Source: Candidatus Choladousia intestinavium
Lineage (GTDB): Bacteria > Bacillota > Clostridia > Lachnospirales > Lachnospiraceae
Assembly: GCA_018712785.1 (NCBI GenBank)
Contig: DVGK01000043.1
Span: forward strand, 38,212 to 102,211
DNA: 64,000 bases
Direction of reading: 5' to 3'
The position numbers and the translations under genes were made by a program. The first letter of the stretch is position 1. Every line of letters starts with the position of its first letter. Positions 18,675 to 26,774 of this stretch are shown here, piece by piece. Below the pieces are notes generated by a model. It made no database searches and was not told where the DNA came from. It was given only the letters and a program-made list of their open reading frames with translations.

Positions 18675-18803
18675 TGTGTTTTCCTCCTTTTCTATTGCAT
18701 TTCACGGATTTCTCCGCATTGTCACGTTGGTGATCTATTTCTTCCTCCATTTGCGCCTGCCATTGCAGCGCATGAATGGAGACCCCAACCATGTTAAAAG
18801 TCA

Positions 18804-19361
18804 CTACTCATAGTTTCTGTGACGTTTTTCCATTTCCGCATCCGAAAGCTTCAGCCGTTCCTTCAGCTCCTGAGAGATGATATCAAAAAGAAGAACCGCC
18901 GCCTGCTCATACAGATTTCCCATAATCTGGCCGCTCTGCACAAGATCTCCCTTGGCCCTCCAGGCCATTGCCGGAAGCCTGCAGATCACATCCGAGATCT
19001 TCCCTATATCGCTGTGCGGATCCGCTGTCACTGTCACGACTGTCGCTCCGGCCTCCTTAGCCTTCTCTGCCAGGTAGACCACATGACTGTAAAATCCCGG
19101 CCCGCATGAGACAAAAAATACATCTCCCGGTCCAATTCCCGGCGCGGTATCTTCCATGGCCCAGTGGGCATCCAAACCGAGATGCATCAGACGCATAACA
19201 AAAAATTTTAACCCAAGCCCCTCTCTCCCGGCTCCGTAACAGACAATTTTCTTTGCCGAAAGAACCGCGTCCATCAAAGGCATTATATCCGCGTCATTCA
19301 TTTTCTCGAAAACGTTTTTTAATTCTTCAAGCTCCTGATCCGCTCTTGCCCGCAGTCCCAT
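18804..19361 (-). CDS. SIS-domain sugar-phosphate isomerase (HxlB-like)
   Basis: This 185-residue, single SIS-domain protein contains the sugar-phosphate loop KIVCYGAGREGLGLK (about 38-52), VSCGPGFYSH and a conserved C-terminal stretch QIMGNLYEQAAVLLFD. Length and layout match 6-phospho-3-hexuloisomerase and related small isomerases, which move a carbonyl along a phosphosugar. As first gene of the cassette it may supply the ketose for the kinase/aldolase pair or process the phosphorylated product. No hexulose-phosphate synthase is present, so ribulose monophosphate fixation is unlikely. AAAGGAGGGG precedes the ATG. Confidence 0.8.
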   Translation of the reverse strand: MGLRARADQELEELKNVFEKMNDADIMPLMDAVLSAKKIVCYGAGREGLGLKFFVMRLMHLGLDAHWAMEDTAPGIGPGDVFFVSCGPGFYSHVVYLAEKAKEAGATVVTVTADPHSDIGKISDVICRLPAMAWRAKGDLVQSGQIMGNLYEQAAVLLFDIISQELKERLKLSDAEMEKRHRNYE

Positions 19362-19425
19362 GCGCCCCTCCTTTATTTCTTTTTCACATAAATTCAGTCC
19401 TCATTTTTTCTTTTTCGATGTAATT

Positions 19426-19477
19426 ATCCTATAATAATAACGCATTTTTGTCAATATCCAAATACATTTTCGTGTAT
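19426..19477 (-). promoter_or_regulatory. Promoter and possible operator of the sugar cassette
   Basis: TTGACA (19449-19454) and TAGGAT (19426-19431) have a 17-base spacer on the minus strand. Just upstream, ATACA and TGTAT form an inverted repeat with a 6-base gap at 19462-19477, a candidate site for the ROK regulator or another factor. Confidence 0.65.
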
Positions 19478-19623
19478 ATTGCATAGTTTATCCGTTCTGT
19501 TTTTGTTGTAAATTCCCTATTTAAATCGTTTTCGTTTTTAGTGCTGGTCACTTCTCTCTCATGGAACACAGAAACCTATTTTGCCGCAGTGCCTGATCAG
19601 AGTCTGTACAGCTCTTTTATAAA

Positions 19624-19696
19624 ACCATAGGAAAGACACTCCACGAGTTTTCTATGGTCATGAACAAAAAAAGCCGGACACGCGCCCAGCTTTTTC
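19624..19696 (-). terminator. Two hairpins ending the deacetylase transcript
   Basis: Reading the minus strand, AGC-GG and CC-GCT arms at 19672-19691 are followed by a run of seven T (19666-19672), a good intrinsic terminator. A second inverted repeat with near-perfect 11-base arms lies at 19624-19634 and 19648-19658, again followed by TTTTAT. These and the cassette promoter explain the 356-base gap at 19362-19717. Confidence 0.7.
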
Positions 19697-19717
19697 ATTT
19701 TCAATCTCTTTTTTAAT

Positions 19718-21271
19718 TTATGCCTCTCCGTTTGCCACTACCGGTGTCGGCCGTCTCTGGTCGAAAACCTCCGAAGCGTTAAACATAGAATCCAGCACAG
19801 TGGTTCCGCCCTGCGTTGCCTTATAAAGCAAATACCCGTCAAGATCAATTCTCCCCTGACGCACATATTGATCGGTTATCTGCACCCAGCATGGAACCGA
19901 GCTGTCTACATTGCAGTAAAAATTATAGCCGTTCTCTTTAAAGTACCGGTATTTTTCATTATCGTCGCTGTAGCCTTCCCAGCTTCCGATGTCATTTCCA
20001 TGGGCGAAAATAATCGTATCCACAGGCCCCACAATGTTTTGCACTGTGTTTACCCATTTCTCATTATCCCTGCGGAGCTCATCTACCGTTTTATTCGTGA
20101 CGCTCAGATGTCCCCAGGTATGGCTGGCAAACTCCCATCCTTCTGCTTTTAAAGCTTCCGCGATCTTCTTTGCCTCAGCCACATCTGCATCCCAGTCAAA
20201 TTCAGGATGCTCCTGCAGCCACTTAGCCTGGTCTTCCATCAGATTCTGCTTATCTCTGTAGTCCACATCGGTCCGGTAACCAAACACTCCGTTATAGCCC
20301 GTCAGAGCGATCATGCCTCTGGCTCCCTTATAGGCTCCGTCCGGATGCTCTTCCAGGAAAGTGTTCAGTCTGGGAACCACGTCAAAATCCCCCACTTCCT
20401 CTGTTCCGTCCGGTTTTACATAATGGCATTTTACCTTCCCGTTCTCATCCAAAACCAGTTTGTCCGGATAGCTGGCCGCCTCGTAGGAGTGATAATAGCT
20501 CAAATCGTCCACCGAGAGAACCACCGGCTTCTTGTCCGGAGGAAGCATCAGATTCGTATTCGGAGAGAAATGCACGGTTCCGTCCGCATCCCTGGTTTCC
20601 GTCACCAAATCTCTCAGACGCACAAATACGTATCCGTTATCGTACATCTGCTGGGTAATTTTATCGAATTCCTCTACCGTCGTCATCCAGGCATTCATTC
20701 CATCCACCTGGCTCTGTCCCAGCACAGACACATTAAATGCCGCATCCGTGTTGTTAATCAGGGAATGATAGAAAATATGAGGAACCGTAGTCACATCCAC
20801 CGCCACACAGGATGCCTTTTTCGTTTCATAATCCGTAATAGCCTGTGTTACTGCCGTGTTGGTCTCGTAATCCGGCACCGTCTTCAAAAGCTCAATAGCT
20901 CCGTCATAGTCATACCCTGCCGCCATAAGGCCAGCCTGTTCCAGAAGATTCTCCGACGAAGCTCCCGCCGTTTCCGTTTCGGAGGCCGAAGCAGCCTGTG
21001 TCTGAGCAGTCGTCTCCCGCTGGGCTGTTGTCTCCGTCGCAGAGATGACCGTTCCCGTATTTTCTTCTCGACCTGCGTCGCCTTCGGAAATCCCCATCCG
21101 CTTCTGGATCGTCCGCGTGACAAGAAGAGCCGCCCCAACCACAAGCACCAGGGACACTGCCAGGCAGACGCCTCTCATTATCATTACCTTCTGTTTTCTT
21201 TTTCTTCTTTTCAGATATCTTTCTCTTTCAGATCCTTCCCGCCTTCTGTTCGTTCCTGTACTCACACTCAT
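19718..21271 (-). CDS. Membrane-anchored polysaccharide deacetylase-like protein
   Basis: The 517-residue protein has a very basic N-terminus (RRREGSERERYLKRRKRKQK), one membrane helix (about 30-53), a Thr/Ala/Glu-rich linker (about 65-105), a short TPR-like helical piece (about 108-150) and a long NodB-like domain. The metal site is suggested by PVVLSVDDLSYY and FASHTWGHLS. It should act outside the membrane on acetylated wall or capsule glycans; the modified SVDD and large insertions mean activity is unproven. The ATG at 21271 follows AAGGGGAAAG. Copy A of an intergenic repeat lies directly upstream. Confidence 0.8.
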   Translation of the reverse strand: MSVSTGTNRRREGSERERYLKRRKRKQKVMIMRGVCLAVSLVLVVGAALLVTRTIQKRMGISEGDAGREENTGTVISATETTAQRETTAQTQAASASETETAGASSENLLEQAGLMAAGYDYDGAIELLKTVPDYETNTAVTQAITDYETKKASCVAVDVTTVPHIFYHSLINNTDAAFNVSVLGQSQVDGMNAWMTTVEEFDKITQQMYDNGYVFVRLRDLVTETRDADGTVHFSPNTNLMLPPDKKPVVLSVDDLSYYHSYEAASYPDKLVLDENGKVKCHYVKPDGTEEVGDFDVVPRLNTFLEEHPDGAYKGARGMIALTGYNGVFGYRTDVDYRDKQNLMEDQAKWLQEHPEFDWDADVAEAKKIAEALKAEGWEFASHTWGHLSVTNKTVDELRRDNEKWVNTVQNIVGPVDTIIFAHGNDIGSWEGYSDDNEKYRYFKENGYNFYCNVDSSVPCWVQITDQYVRQGRIDLDGYLLYKATQGGTTVLDSMFNASEVFDQRRPTPVVANGEA

Positions 21272-21291
21272 TTGTACTTTCCCCTTTTTAA

Positions 21292-21426
21292 TTTTATTCC
21301 TGCGAGCAACGAGCCAAGCGAACATGCTCGCATGTCCATTTGGCGACTGCCGCGAGGGTCAAAAACCCCGCAGCTCTGCTGCGCTGCAAGTTTGATGCCC
21401 CATAGCTTGCTGCGGGATTTTTGACT
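21292..21426. repeat. Modular intergenic repeat, copy A (short form)
   Basis: This 135-base stretch shares blocks with 53591-53820: TTTTATTCC, GAGCAACGAGCCAAGCG, GCATGTCCATTTGGCGACTG, and a long block from GCTCTGCTGCGCTGCAAG to the end. CCCGCAGC and GCTGCGGG arms fold a hairpin followed by ATTTTTGACT on plus and by TTTTTGACC on minus, so it may terminate transcription in both directions. It sits just upstream of the deacetylase start and downstream of fucO. Confidence 0.75.
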
Positions 21427-21428
21427 CA

Positions 21429-21447
21429 GGGCTCTTTTTCAGAGCCC
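21429..21447 (-). terminator. Hairpin after fucO
   Basis: GGGCTCT and AGAGCCC form a 7-base stem with a 5-base loop directly downstream of the fucO stop. The T-tract on the minus strand comes only later (TCAAAAAT), so termination may involve the adjoining repeat hairpin. Confidence 0.45.
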
Positions 21448-21473
21448 CGACACAAAACTGCAAATGTTCATTT

Positions 21474-22622
21474 CTACAAAAGCTTCCGAAACAGATTCTC
21501 AATATCCTCCACAGAGGCCTCCCTGGGATTTCCGGGAGCACATGCGTCCGCCGCTGCGCTTCTGGACAGGAAGGGTACGTCCTCTTCTCTGGCGATCTCT
21601 TTTAAATCCGCCGGTATCCCAATATCCGCAGATAGTTTTCTTACAGCCTCCACTGCGGCTTTCCTGTATTCCTCCATGCTCATACGTTCCGTATTTTCCA
21701 CTCCCATAGCCTTTGCTATATACTTGTACTTCTCCCCTGTGGCCTCCGCGTTGTACTCCATAACCACAGGAAGAAGAATCGCATTGGCCACTCCATGAGG
21801 CGTGTCATATACGGCTCCCAGGGCATGGGCCATTGAATGAACAATTCCAAGACCCACATTTGAAAATCCCATCCCTGCGATATACTGGCCAAGGGCCATC
21901 CCTTCCCGGCCTTCTTCCGTATTCTGAACCGCTCCCCGCAGAGAGGACGCGATCAGCTCAATCGCTTTAAGGTGGAACATATCCGTCATCTCCCATGCAG
22001 CCCTGGTAATATATCCCTCAATGGCATGTGTAAGGGCATCCATTCCCGTAGCGGCCGTCAGGCCCGCCGGCATAGAAGCCATCATATCCGGATCCACCAC
22101 AGCCACCACCGGAAGATCATGAACATCCACGCAGACAAATTTTCTTCTGTTTTCCACATCCGTAATGACGTAATTGATTGTAACCTCCGCCGCAGTTCCT
22201 GCCGTAGTAGGAACCGCAATGATCGGAACAGAAGGATTCCTGGTAGGAGCTGTTCCCTCCAGGCTCCTCACATCAGAAAATTCAGGATTATTCGCGATAA
22301 TCCCAATTGCCTTGGCCGTATCCATAGGAGAACCTCCGCCTACAGCCACAATAAAATCAGCGCCGGACTTCTGATAGGCCCTGACTCCGTTCTGGACATT
22401 CTCAATGGTAGGATTGGCCTTAATATCAGAAAAAATTTCATACTCTGCTCCGGCTTCCCGCAGGATAGCAGTTATTTTTTCCGCAGCTCCGGATTTTGCC
22501 AGATGCGGCCCGCAGCAGAGCAGAGCCTTTTGGTAGCCCCGCCTTTTTACTTCCCCCGCAATCTCTCTGACGGCCCCTTTCCCATGATACGATGTCTCAT
22601 TGAGTATCATTCTGTTTACCAT
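21474..22622 (-). CDS. fucO: Lactaldehyde reductase (1,2-propanediol oxidoreductase)
   Basis: The 382-residue iron-dependent alcohol dehydrogenase is very like Escherichia coli FucO as I recall it: it opens MVNRMILNETSYHGKGAV and shares long stretches such as VPTTAGTAAEVTINYVITD and GMDALTHAIEGYITRAAWE. Metal-binding histidines lie in GIVHSMAHALGAVYDTPHG. It reduces L-lactaldehyde, the product of fuculose or rhamnulose phosphate cleavage, to 1,2-propanediol while regenerating NAD. The kinase and class II aldolase genes at 13-15 kb could supply that lactaldehyde, though the two loci are separate transcripts. GGAGGG precedes the ATG. Confidence 0.93.
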   Translation of the reverse strand: MVNRMILNETSYHGKGAVREIAGEVKRRGYQKALLCCGPHLAKSGAAEKITAILREAGAEYEIFSDIKANPTIENVQNGVRAYQKSGADFIVAVGGGSPMDTAKAIGIIANNPEFSDVRSLEGTAPTRNPSVPIIAVPTTAGTAAEVTINYVITDVENRRKFVCVDVHDLPVVAVVDPDMMASMPAGLTAATGMDALTHAIEGYITRAAWEMTDMFHLKAIELIASSLRGAVQNTEEGREGMALGQYIAGMGFSNVGLGIVHSMAHALGAVYDTPHGVANAILLPVVMEYNAEATGEKYKYIAKAMGVENTERMSMEEYRKAAVEAVRKLSADIGIPADLKEIAREEDVPFLSRSAAADACAPGNPREASVEDIENLFRKLL

Positions 22623-22686
22623 AAAAATCCCTCCTCGATCTTATCGTTCCGTTTCTTCCGGCTCTCTCCCGGCTTCTTCAAGCTTC

Positions 22687-23040
22687 TCAGTCTTCGCTCT
22701 CTTCCGGATCCGCAGCAGTCTCGTTTTCCGCCGCTTCCTGTTCTTCTCCCGTTTCCTCTGTCAGTCCGGAATCCTTCTGAGCGTCATTCTCAGCTCCCGC
22801 TGCTTCCTCCCTTCCGGCTTCTTCCTTTTCTTCTCTGCTCATCCGGTAGAGTCTTCGTCCGCAGACAGCCGCGATCCCCACTCCCAGCAGCGCGAACAGA
22901 ACGCCGAAAAGAATCATCAGAGCGGTCTGATCCTGAGGCACTTCTCCGCCTCTTATGCTCTGAAACATGCTGTAGGCCAGATAAACCAGATACAGTCCGG
23001 CCACTAAGTAAATTGTCTGTCTGCTCTTTTCCCGCTTCAT
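22687..23040 (-). CDS. Small membrane protein of unknown function
   Basis: The 117-residue product has two membrane helices (about 10-27 and 41-61) joined by a short loop, then a strongly acidic Glu/Ala-rich tail (about 68-117). A basic cluster (RRLYR) follows the second helix, placing the tail in the cytoplasm. GGAGG precedes the ATG. I do not recognise a family. It lies 65 bases upstream of fucO, on the same strand, and downstream of rsmI, with no obvious functional tie. Confidence 0.7.
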   Translation of the reverse strand: MKREKSRQTIYLVAGLYLVYLAYSMFQSIRGGEVPQDQTALMILFGVLFALLGVGIAAVCGRRLYRMSREEKEEAGREEAAGAENDAQKDSGLTEETGEEQEAAENETAADPEESED

Positions 23041-23156
23041 ATTTGTTCCTCCGTCTCCTGCCGTTCTGTCTTCACCGGCAGTTTTCCGCCTCTTTCGTTA
23101 TTGTGTTCCTCATTGTATCATACCTTCCGTATTCCTTCCAGGCTCTTAAGGAATTT

Positions 23157-24008
23157 TTAGGAATTCAGAAGCTCCTTATAGATCTCTCTCTTGCTGACTC
23201 CCCGGTCTCCGGCAGCAGCCTTCATGGCCTCTTTTTTATCCATCCCCTGCCCTATGTAAAAATCCACATGTTCCTGGATGCTCATATTCTCCCATACCCT
23301 TCTCTCATCCTCCTGTACCTCTTCCCTGGTTTTCCCTTCCAGCACAAGGACGCATTCCCCCCTGGGAGACTCTGTCTCATACCGCTTCAAAGCTCCGGAA
23401 AGCGTCGTCTCCCAGCTCTCTTCATGCCGTTTTGTCAGTTCCCGGCACAAGGTAAGTCTTCGGTCTCCTAACGTCTCGTATAGCTCCTTCAGGGTCTCCG
23501 CAAGACGGTGAGGCGCCTCATACAACAGAATCGTCCTGGTTTCTCTCTGCAGCTCCCAAAGGATCCTGCGCCTCTCTTTCTTTTCTCTGGGAAGAAAAGC
23601 CTCAAAGCAAAACCTCCTGGAAGAAAGACCGGAAAGAGTCAGGGCCGTAACACAGGCACAGGGTCCCGGAAGAGAAGTGACGGCGATGCCTGCATCCCTG
23701 CACATGCGCACCAGCTCCTCTCCGGGATCTGAAATTCCCGGAGTTCCCGCGTCCGTGATCAGAGCGATGTTCTCGCCCTTTAGAAGTCTCTTTACCAGCA
23801 TTCTTCCCTTTTCGATCTTATTATACTCATGGTAGCTGGTCATAGGCGTATGAATTTCAAAATGGTTCAGAAGCTTGATGCTGTTTCTTGTGTCTTCCGC
23901 CGCGATCAAATCCGCCTCTTTTAAAGTACGCACCACGCGCATGGTAATATCCTCCAGATTTCCGATGGGCGTAGCGCACAGATACAGCATTCCCTTTTCT
24001 CCGGTCAT
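23157..24008 (-). CDS. rsmI: 16S rRNA (cytidine-1402-2'-O)-methyltransferase
   Basis: This 283-residue tetrapyrrole-methylase-fold protein begins MLYLCATPIGNLEDITMRVVRTLKEADLIAAEDTR after a short lead, the typical RsmI opening, and has ALITDAGTPGISDPGEELV as its SAM-binding region. It methylates the ribose of C1402 in the decoding centre. It follows trmN6 by 12 bases, the same neighbour as in Bacillus. AGGGGGA precedes the ATG at 24008; a second ATG six codons in is also possible. Confidence 0.95.
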   Translation of the reverse strand: MTGEKGMLYLCATPIGNLEDITMRVVRTLKEADLIAAEDTRNSIKLLNHFEIHTPMTSYHEYNKIEKGRMLVKRLLKGENIALITDAGTPGISDPGEELVRMCRDAGIAVTSLPGPCACVTALTLSGLSSRRFCFEAFLPREKKERRRILWELQRETRTILLYEAPHRLAETLKELYETLGDRRLTLCRELTKRHEESWETTLSGALKRYETESPRGECVLVLEGKTREEVQEDERRVWENMSIQEHVDFYIGQGMDKKEAMKAAAGDRGVSKREIYKELLNS

Positions 24009-24020
24009 AAAATCCCCCTT

Positions 24021-24758
24021 CTAATATCCGTATATTTCCAGGACCTCTCTGGTATACTCTCCCGGAGCCTGATACACGATCAGCGGCTTTTCCACTGTCA
24101 TTCTGGGACGTCCGCCCCTGACGGCCTCAATCAGAACCATATTAGGCTCCCGGTCAGCATATGGATAAACCAACCTCATCCTTTTAGGCTCCAGCCGATG
24201 TTCCGACAGCGCCCGGATAATCTCCGCCAGTCTGAAAGGTCTGTGTACCATATAAAATCTGCCTCCGGCTTTCAGAAGCCTAGCCGCGGCCGAAACCACG
24301 TCCTCCAGTGTACAGAAAATCTCATGGCGCGCCGCCGCCTTATCCAAATCTTGGTTCACCAGACCATGACTCTCCGTCATATAAGGCGGATTAGAAGTCA
24401 CCACATCAAAGGAAGCCGGGGCAAACAGCTCCCCGGCCTTTTTAATGTCCCCCTGAACAATAGATACCCGATCCTCTATCCCGTTCAGAGCTACGCTTCT
24501 TACCGCCATATCCACACTTTTCTCTGAAATCTCCAGGCCGGAAAAGCTTTCTCCTTTCGTCTTGGCCGCCAGAAGAATCGGGATAATTCCGGTGCCCGTT
24601 CCCAGATCCAGCACATTCTCGCCCTCTCTGACTTTGGCAAACCCCGTCAGGAGGACAGCATCCATTCCAAAGCAGAACAGCTTTTCATTCTGTATAATCC
24701 GGAATCCGTCCCTGTGCAGATTATCCACACGTTCTCCCTCTTTCAGTTCAATCTTCAT
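24021..24758 (-). CDS. trmN6: tRNA1(Val) (adenine-N6)-methyltransferase family protein
   Basis: The 245-residue Rossmann-fold methyltransferase has the SAM motif LDLGTGTGIIPILLA (about 50-64) and the catalytic NPPY motif (TSNPPYM, about 125) used for exocyclic amines. The family (YfiC/YabB) modifies A37 of tRNA-Val in E. coli; the target here is inferred. Its start overlaps the ricT stop by 11 bases. A shortened loop between the motifs and the position between ricT and rsmI match the Firmicute neighbourhood. Confidence 0.9.
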   Translation of the reverse strand: MKIELKEGERVDNLHRDGFRIIQNEKLFCFGMDAVLLTGFAKVREGENVLDLGTGTGIIPILLAAKTKGESFSGLEISEKSVDMAVRSVALNGIEDRVSIVQGDIKKAGELFAPASFDVVTSNPPYMTESHGLVNQDLDKAAARHEIFCTLEDVVSAAARLLKAGGRFYMVHRPFRLAEIIRALSEHRLEPKRMRLVYPYADREPNMVLIEAVRGGRPRMTVEKPLIVYQAPGEYTREVLEIYGY

Positions 24759-25665
24759 TCAGTTTTGACTTTCCTTCCTTTTTATCCAGAGCCTCCAGCT
24801 GCTTTAATTCCTTGTCTACAGCTCCCTTATCCCTGGCTTTTTCTTTTCTTCGTCTTGGCTTGAACTTTAAATCCTGGGCGTCATACTCGTGAAGTTCTTT
24901 CTCATCATTTACATCAATCAAGACCTTCACCCTCTGCCTGAGAACATTTACGCTCTGAACCTCGCCCTTTAAGCCGTCCGCAGTCGTTACCATATCTCCC
25001 GGAGACGGAAGGCGGCTGTTCAGATACTCGTAAGTCTCCTCCTCATTCTTCAGACAGCACATAAGTCTGCCGCAGACCCCCGAAATCTTCGTTGGATTCA
25101 GGGAAAGATTCTGCTCCTTTGCCATCTTAATGGACACCGGCGCGAATTCCGAAAGAAAGGTGCTGCAGCAAAGGGCTCTTCCGCAGATACCGATCCCTCC
25201 CAGAATCTTTGTCTCGTCTCTCACTCCGATCTGACGCAGTTCAATTCTCATTTTAAAAACTGCGGCCAGGTCCTTCACCAGCTCGCGGAAATCAATTCTT
25301 CCGTCTGCTGTAAAATAAAACAAAACCTTATTGTTGTCGAAGGTGTATTCTGTGTCAATCAGCTTCATCTCCAGCCCATGCTTGCGTATCTTCTCCAGGC
25401 AGATCCGCATGGCGTCCTTCTCCTTGGCCCGGTTCTTTTTGGCTCTCGCGTCATCCTCCTGAGTAGCCACGCGGATTACCGGCTTTAAGGGCTGTACCAC
25501 CTTCTCTTCTTCTACCTCCCGGACTTTTCCCACCACGGTTCCGTATTCAATCCCCCTGGCGGTTTCTACGATTACGTGATCGGAAGGCCGGATCTTATAA
25601 TTTTTGGGGTCAAAATAATAGACCTTCCCCGCGTTTCTGAATCTTACTCCAACTATCTTAACCAT
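24748..25665 (-). CDS. ricT: RicT/YaaT-type PSP1-domain regulatory protein
   Basis: The 305-residue protein has a PSP1 domain containing the conserved cysteines of RicT: GGIGICGRALCCSTFL and GVCGRLMCCLKNEEETY. In Bacillus, RicT works with RicA and RicF, binds Fe-S clusters and supports RNase Y-dependent mRNA processing. The lysine-rich tail (about 265-305) is probably disordered. Its ATG overlaps the end of holB by 8 bases, as in other Firmicutes. Partner genes are not in the window. Confidence 0.92.
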   Translation of the reverse strand: MVKIVGVRFRNAGKVYYFDPKNYKIRPSDHVIVETARGIEYGTVVGKVREVEEEKVVQPLKPVIRVATQEDDARAKKNRAKEKDAMRICLEKIRKHGLEMKLIDTEYTFDNNKVLFYFTADGRIDFRELVKDLAAVFKMRIELRQIGVRDETKILGGIGICGRALCCSTFLSEFAPVSIKMAKEQNLSLNPTKISGVCGRLMCCLKNEEETYEYLNSRLPSPGDMVTTADGLKGEVQSVNVLRQRVKVLIDVNDEKELHEYDAQDLKFKPRRRKEKARDKGAVDKELKQLEALDKKEGKSKLNED

Positions 25666-26656
25666 GTATATTCTCCTTTATGACAAGGAACAGAAGCTCG
25701 ATTGTCAAATCAAAGTTCACGTTGGCGGCCAGACGCCTTTTCGCCGTCTCAATCGCCTTCATCACTTCCTCCGCCCCCTCATAGGAGCAGACCTTGACCG
25801 TCTCCCGAATGCCGCGAATCTGATCCTTGAAAACCAGGCCGTCAAAATCTCTGGTCGCCTTAAAATAAACCATATCTCTGTACCAGAGAGCCAGGATATC
25901 CAGATAATCCTGGATCGAGATCTTAAAGTCCTGCACGCCTTTGACCGCTTCAATGATCTCGCTGATCTCCATAACCCCCGCATTGCGGATCAGATGCATG
26001 GCCGAAGCCTTAATCAGGTTAAAATCCTCTGAGCTTGCCAGCCGCACCGCCTTGCCGATATTCCCCTGAGCAAAGGCAACACAGATATCCGCCTGATAAT
26101 CCGGCACCTGAATGTGTTCCATAAGATATTCTTTTACCTGTTCATCCGGCACCGGCTTCATCTGCAGAAGTACACATCTGGATCTGATCGTATCCAGAAG
26201 AATCTGCTCGTTATCCGTCAGCAGAAGCACCACCGCGTAGGAAGGGGGCTCCTCAATGGTTTTCAGCAGGGCATTCTGGGCCTGAACCGTAAGCTTCTCC
26301 GCCTCCGGTACAATGTAAACTTTGTAGCGCCCATTATAAGGCCGGATCTGCATATCCCCCACAAGCTGCTCCCGGACGTCCTCCACGCCGATGCTTGTGA
26401 GCTTTTCGTGGGTTACCGTAATAATATCCGGATGATTTCCTCCCGCCGCCTGACGGCAGGAATGACAGACGCCGCAGGGCCTGTCCTGACTGCTCTCGCA
26501 CTGAAGCGCCGCCGCGAAAGCTTCCGCGACTGTTCTCTTCCCCGCGCCTTTCTCCCCGGCAAACAGATAGGCATGACTGATCTTCCCTTTTTCCAGCGCT
26601 GCCTTCAGGTGATGAATCACCTGCTTATGTCCGATTATATGCTCAAATCCTGCCAT
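25658..26656 (-). CDS. holB: DNA polymerase III delta-prime subunit
   Basis: The 332-residue AAA+ clamp-loader subunit starts MAGFEHIIGHKQVIHHLKAAL and has a P-loop (AGEKGAGKRT, about 32-41), a zinc module (CESSQDRPCGVCHSC) and the SRC motif in IRSRCVLLQ. It loads the sliding clamp with gamma/tau and delta. A longer open frame reaches 26941, but it would overlap the upstream kinase-like gene and has no ribosome binding site, whereas GGAGG precedes the ATG at 26656. It is coupled to ricT downstream. Confidence 0.95.
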   Translation of the reverse strand: MAGFEHIIGHKQVIHHLKAALEKGKISHAYLFAGEKGAGKRTVAEAFAAALQCESSQDRPCGVCHSCRQAAGGNHPDIITVTHEKLTSIGVEDVREQLVGDMQIRPYNGRYKVYIVPEAEKLTVQAQNALLKTIEEPPSYAVVLLLTDNEQILLDTIRSRCVLLQMKPVPDEQVKEYLMEHIQVPDYQADICVAFAQGNIGKAVRLASSEDFNLIKASAMHLIRNAGVMEISEIIEAVKGVQDFKISIQDYLDILALWYRDMVYFKATRDFDGLVFKDQIRGIRETVKVCSYEGAEEVMKAIETAKRRLAANVNFDLTIELLFLVIKENIHG

Positions 26657-26774
26657 ACCCTCACCTCCGAAAAAATTCAACAGCCGCAGATATACTCCCA
26701 GCCAAACGGCATTTAAGACTCTGTTCAAGTATACCACACCCGCGGTTTTGTGTGAAGCATCAATCTCCAAAAGG

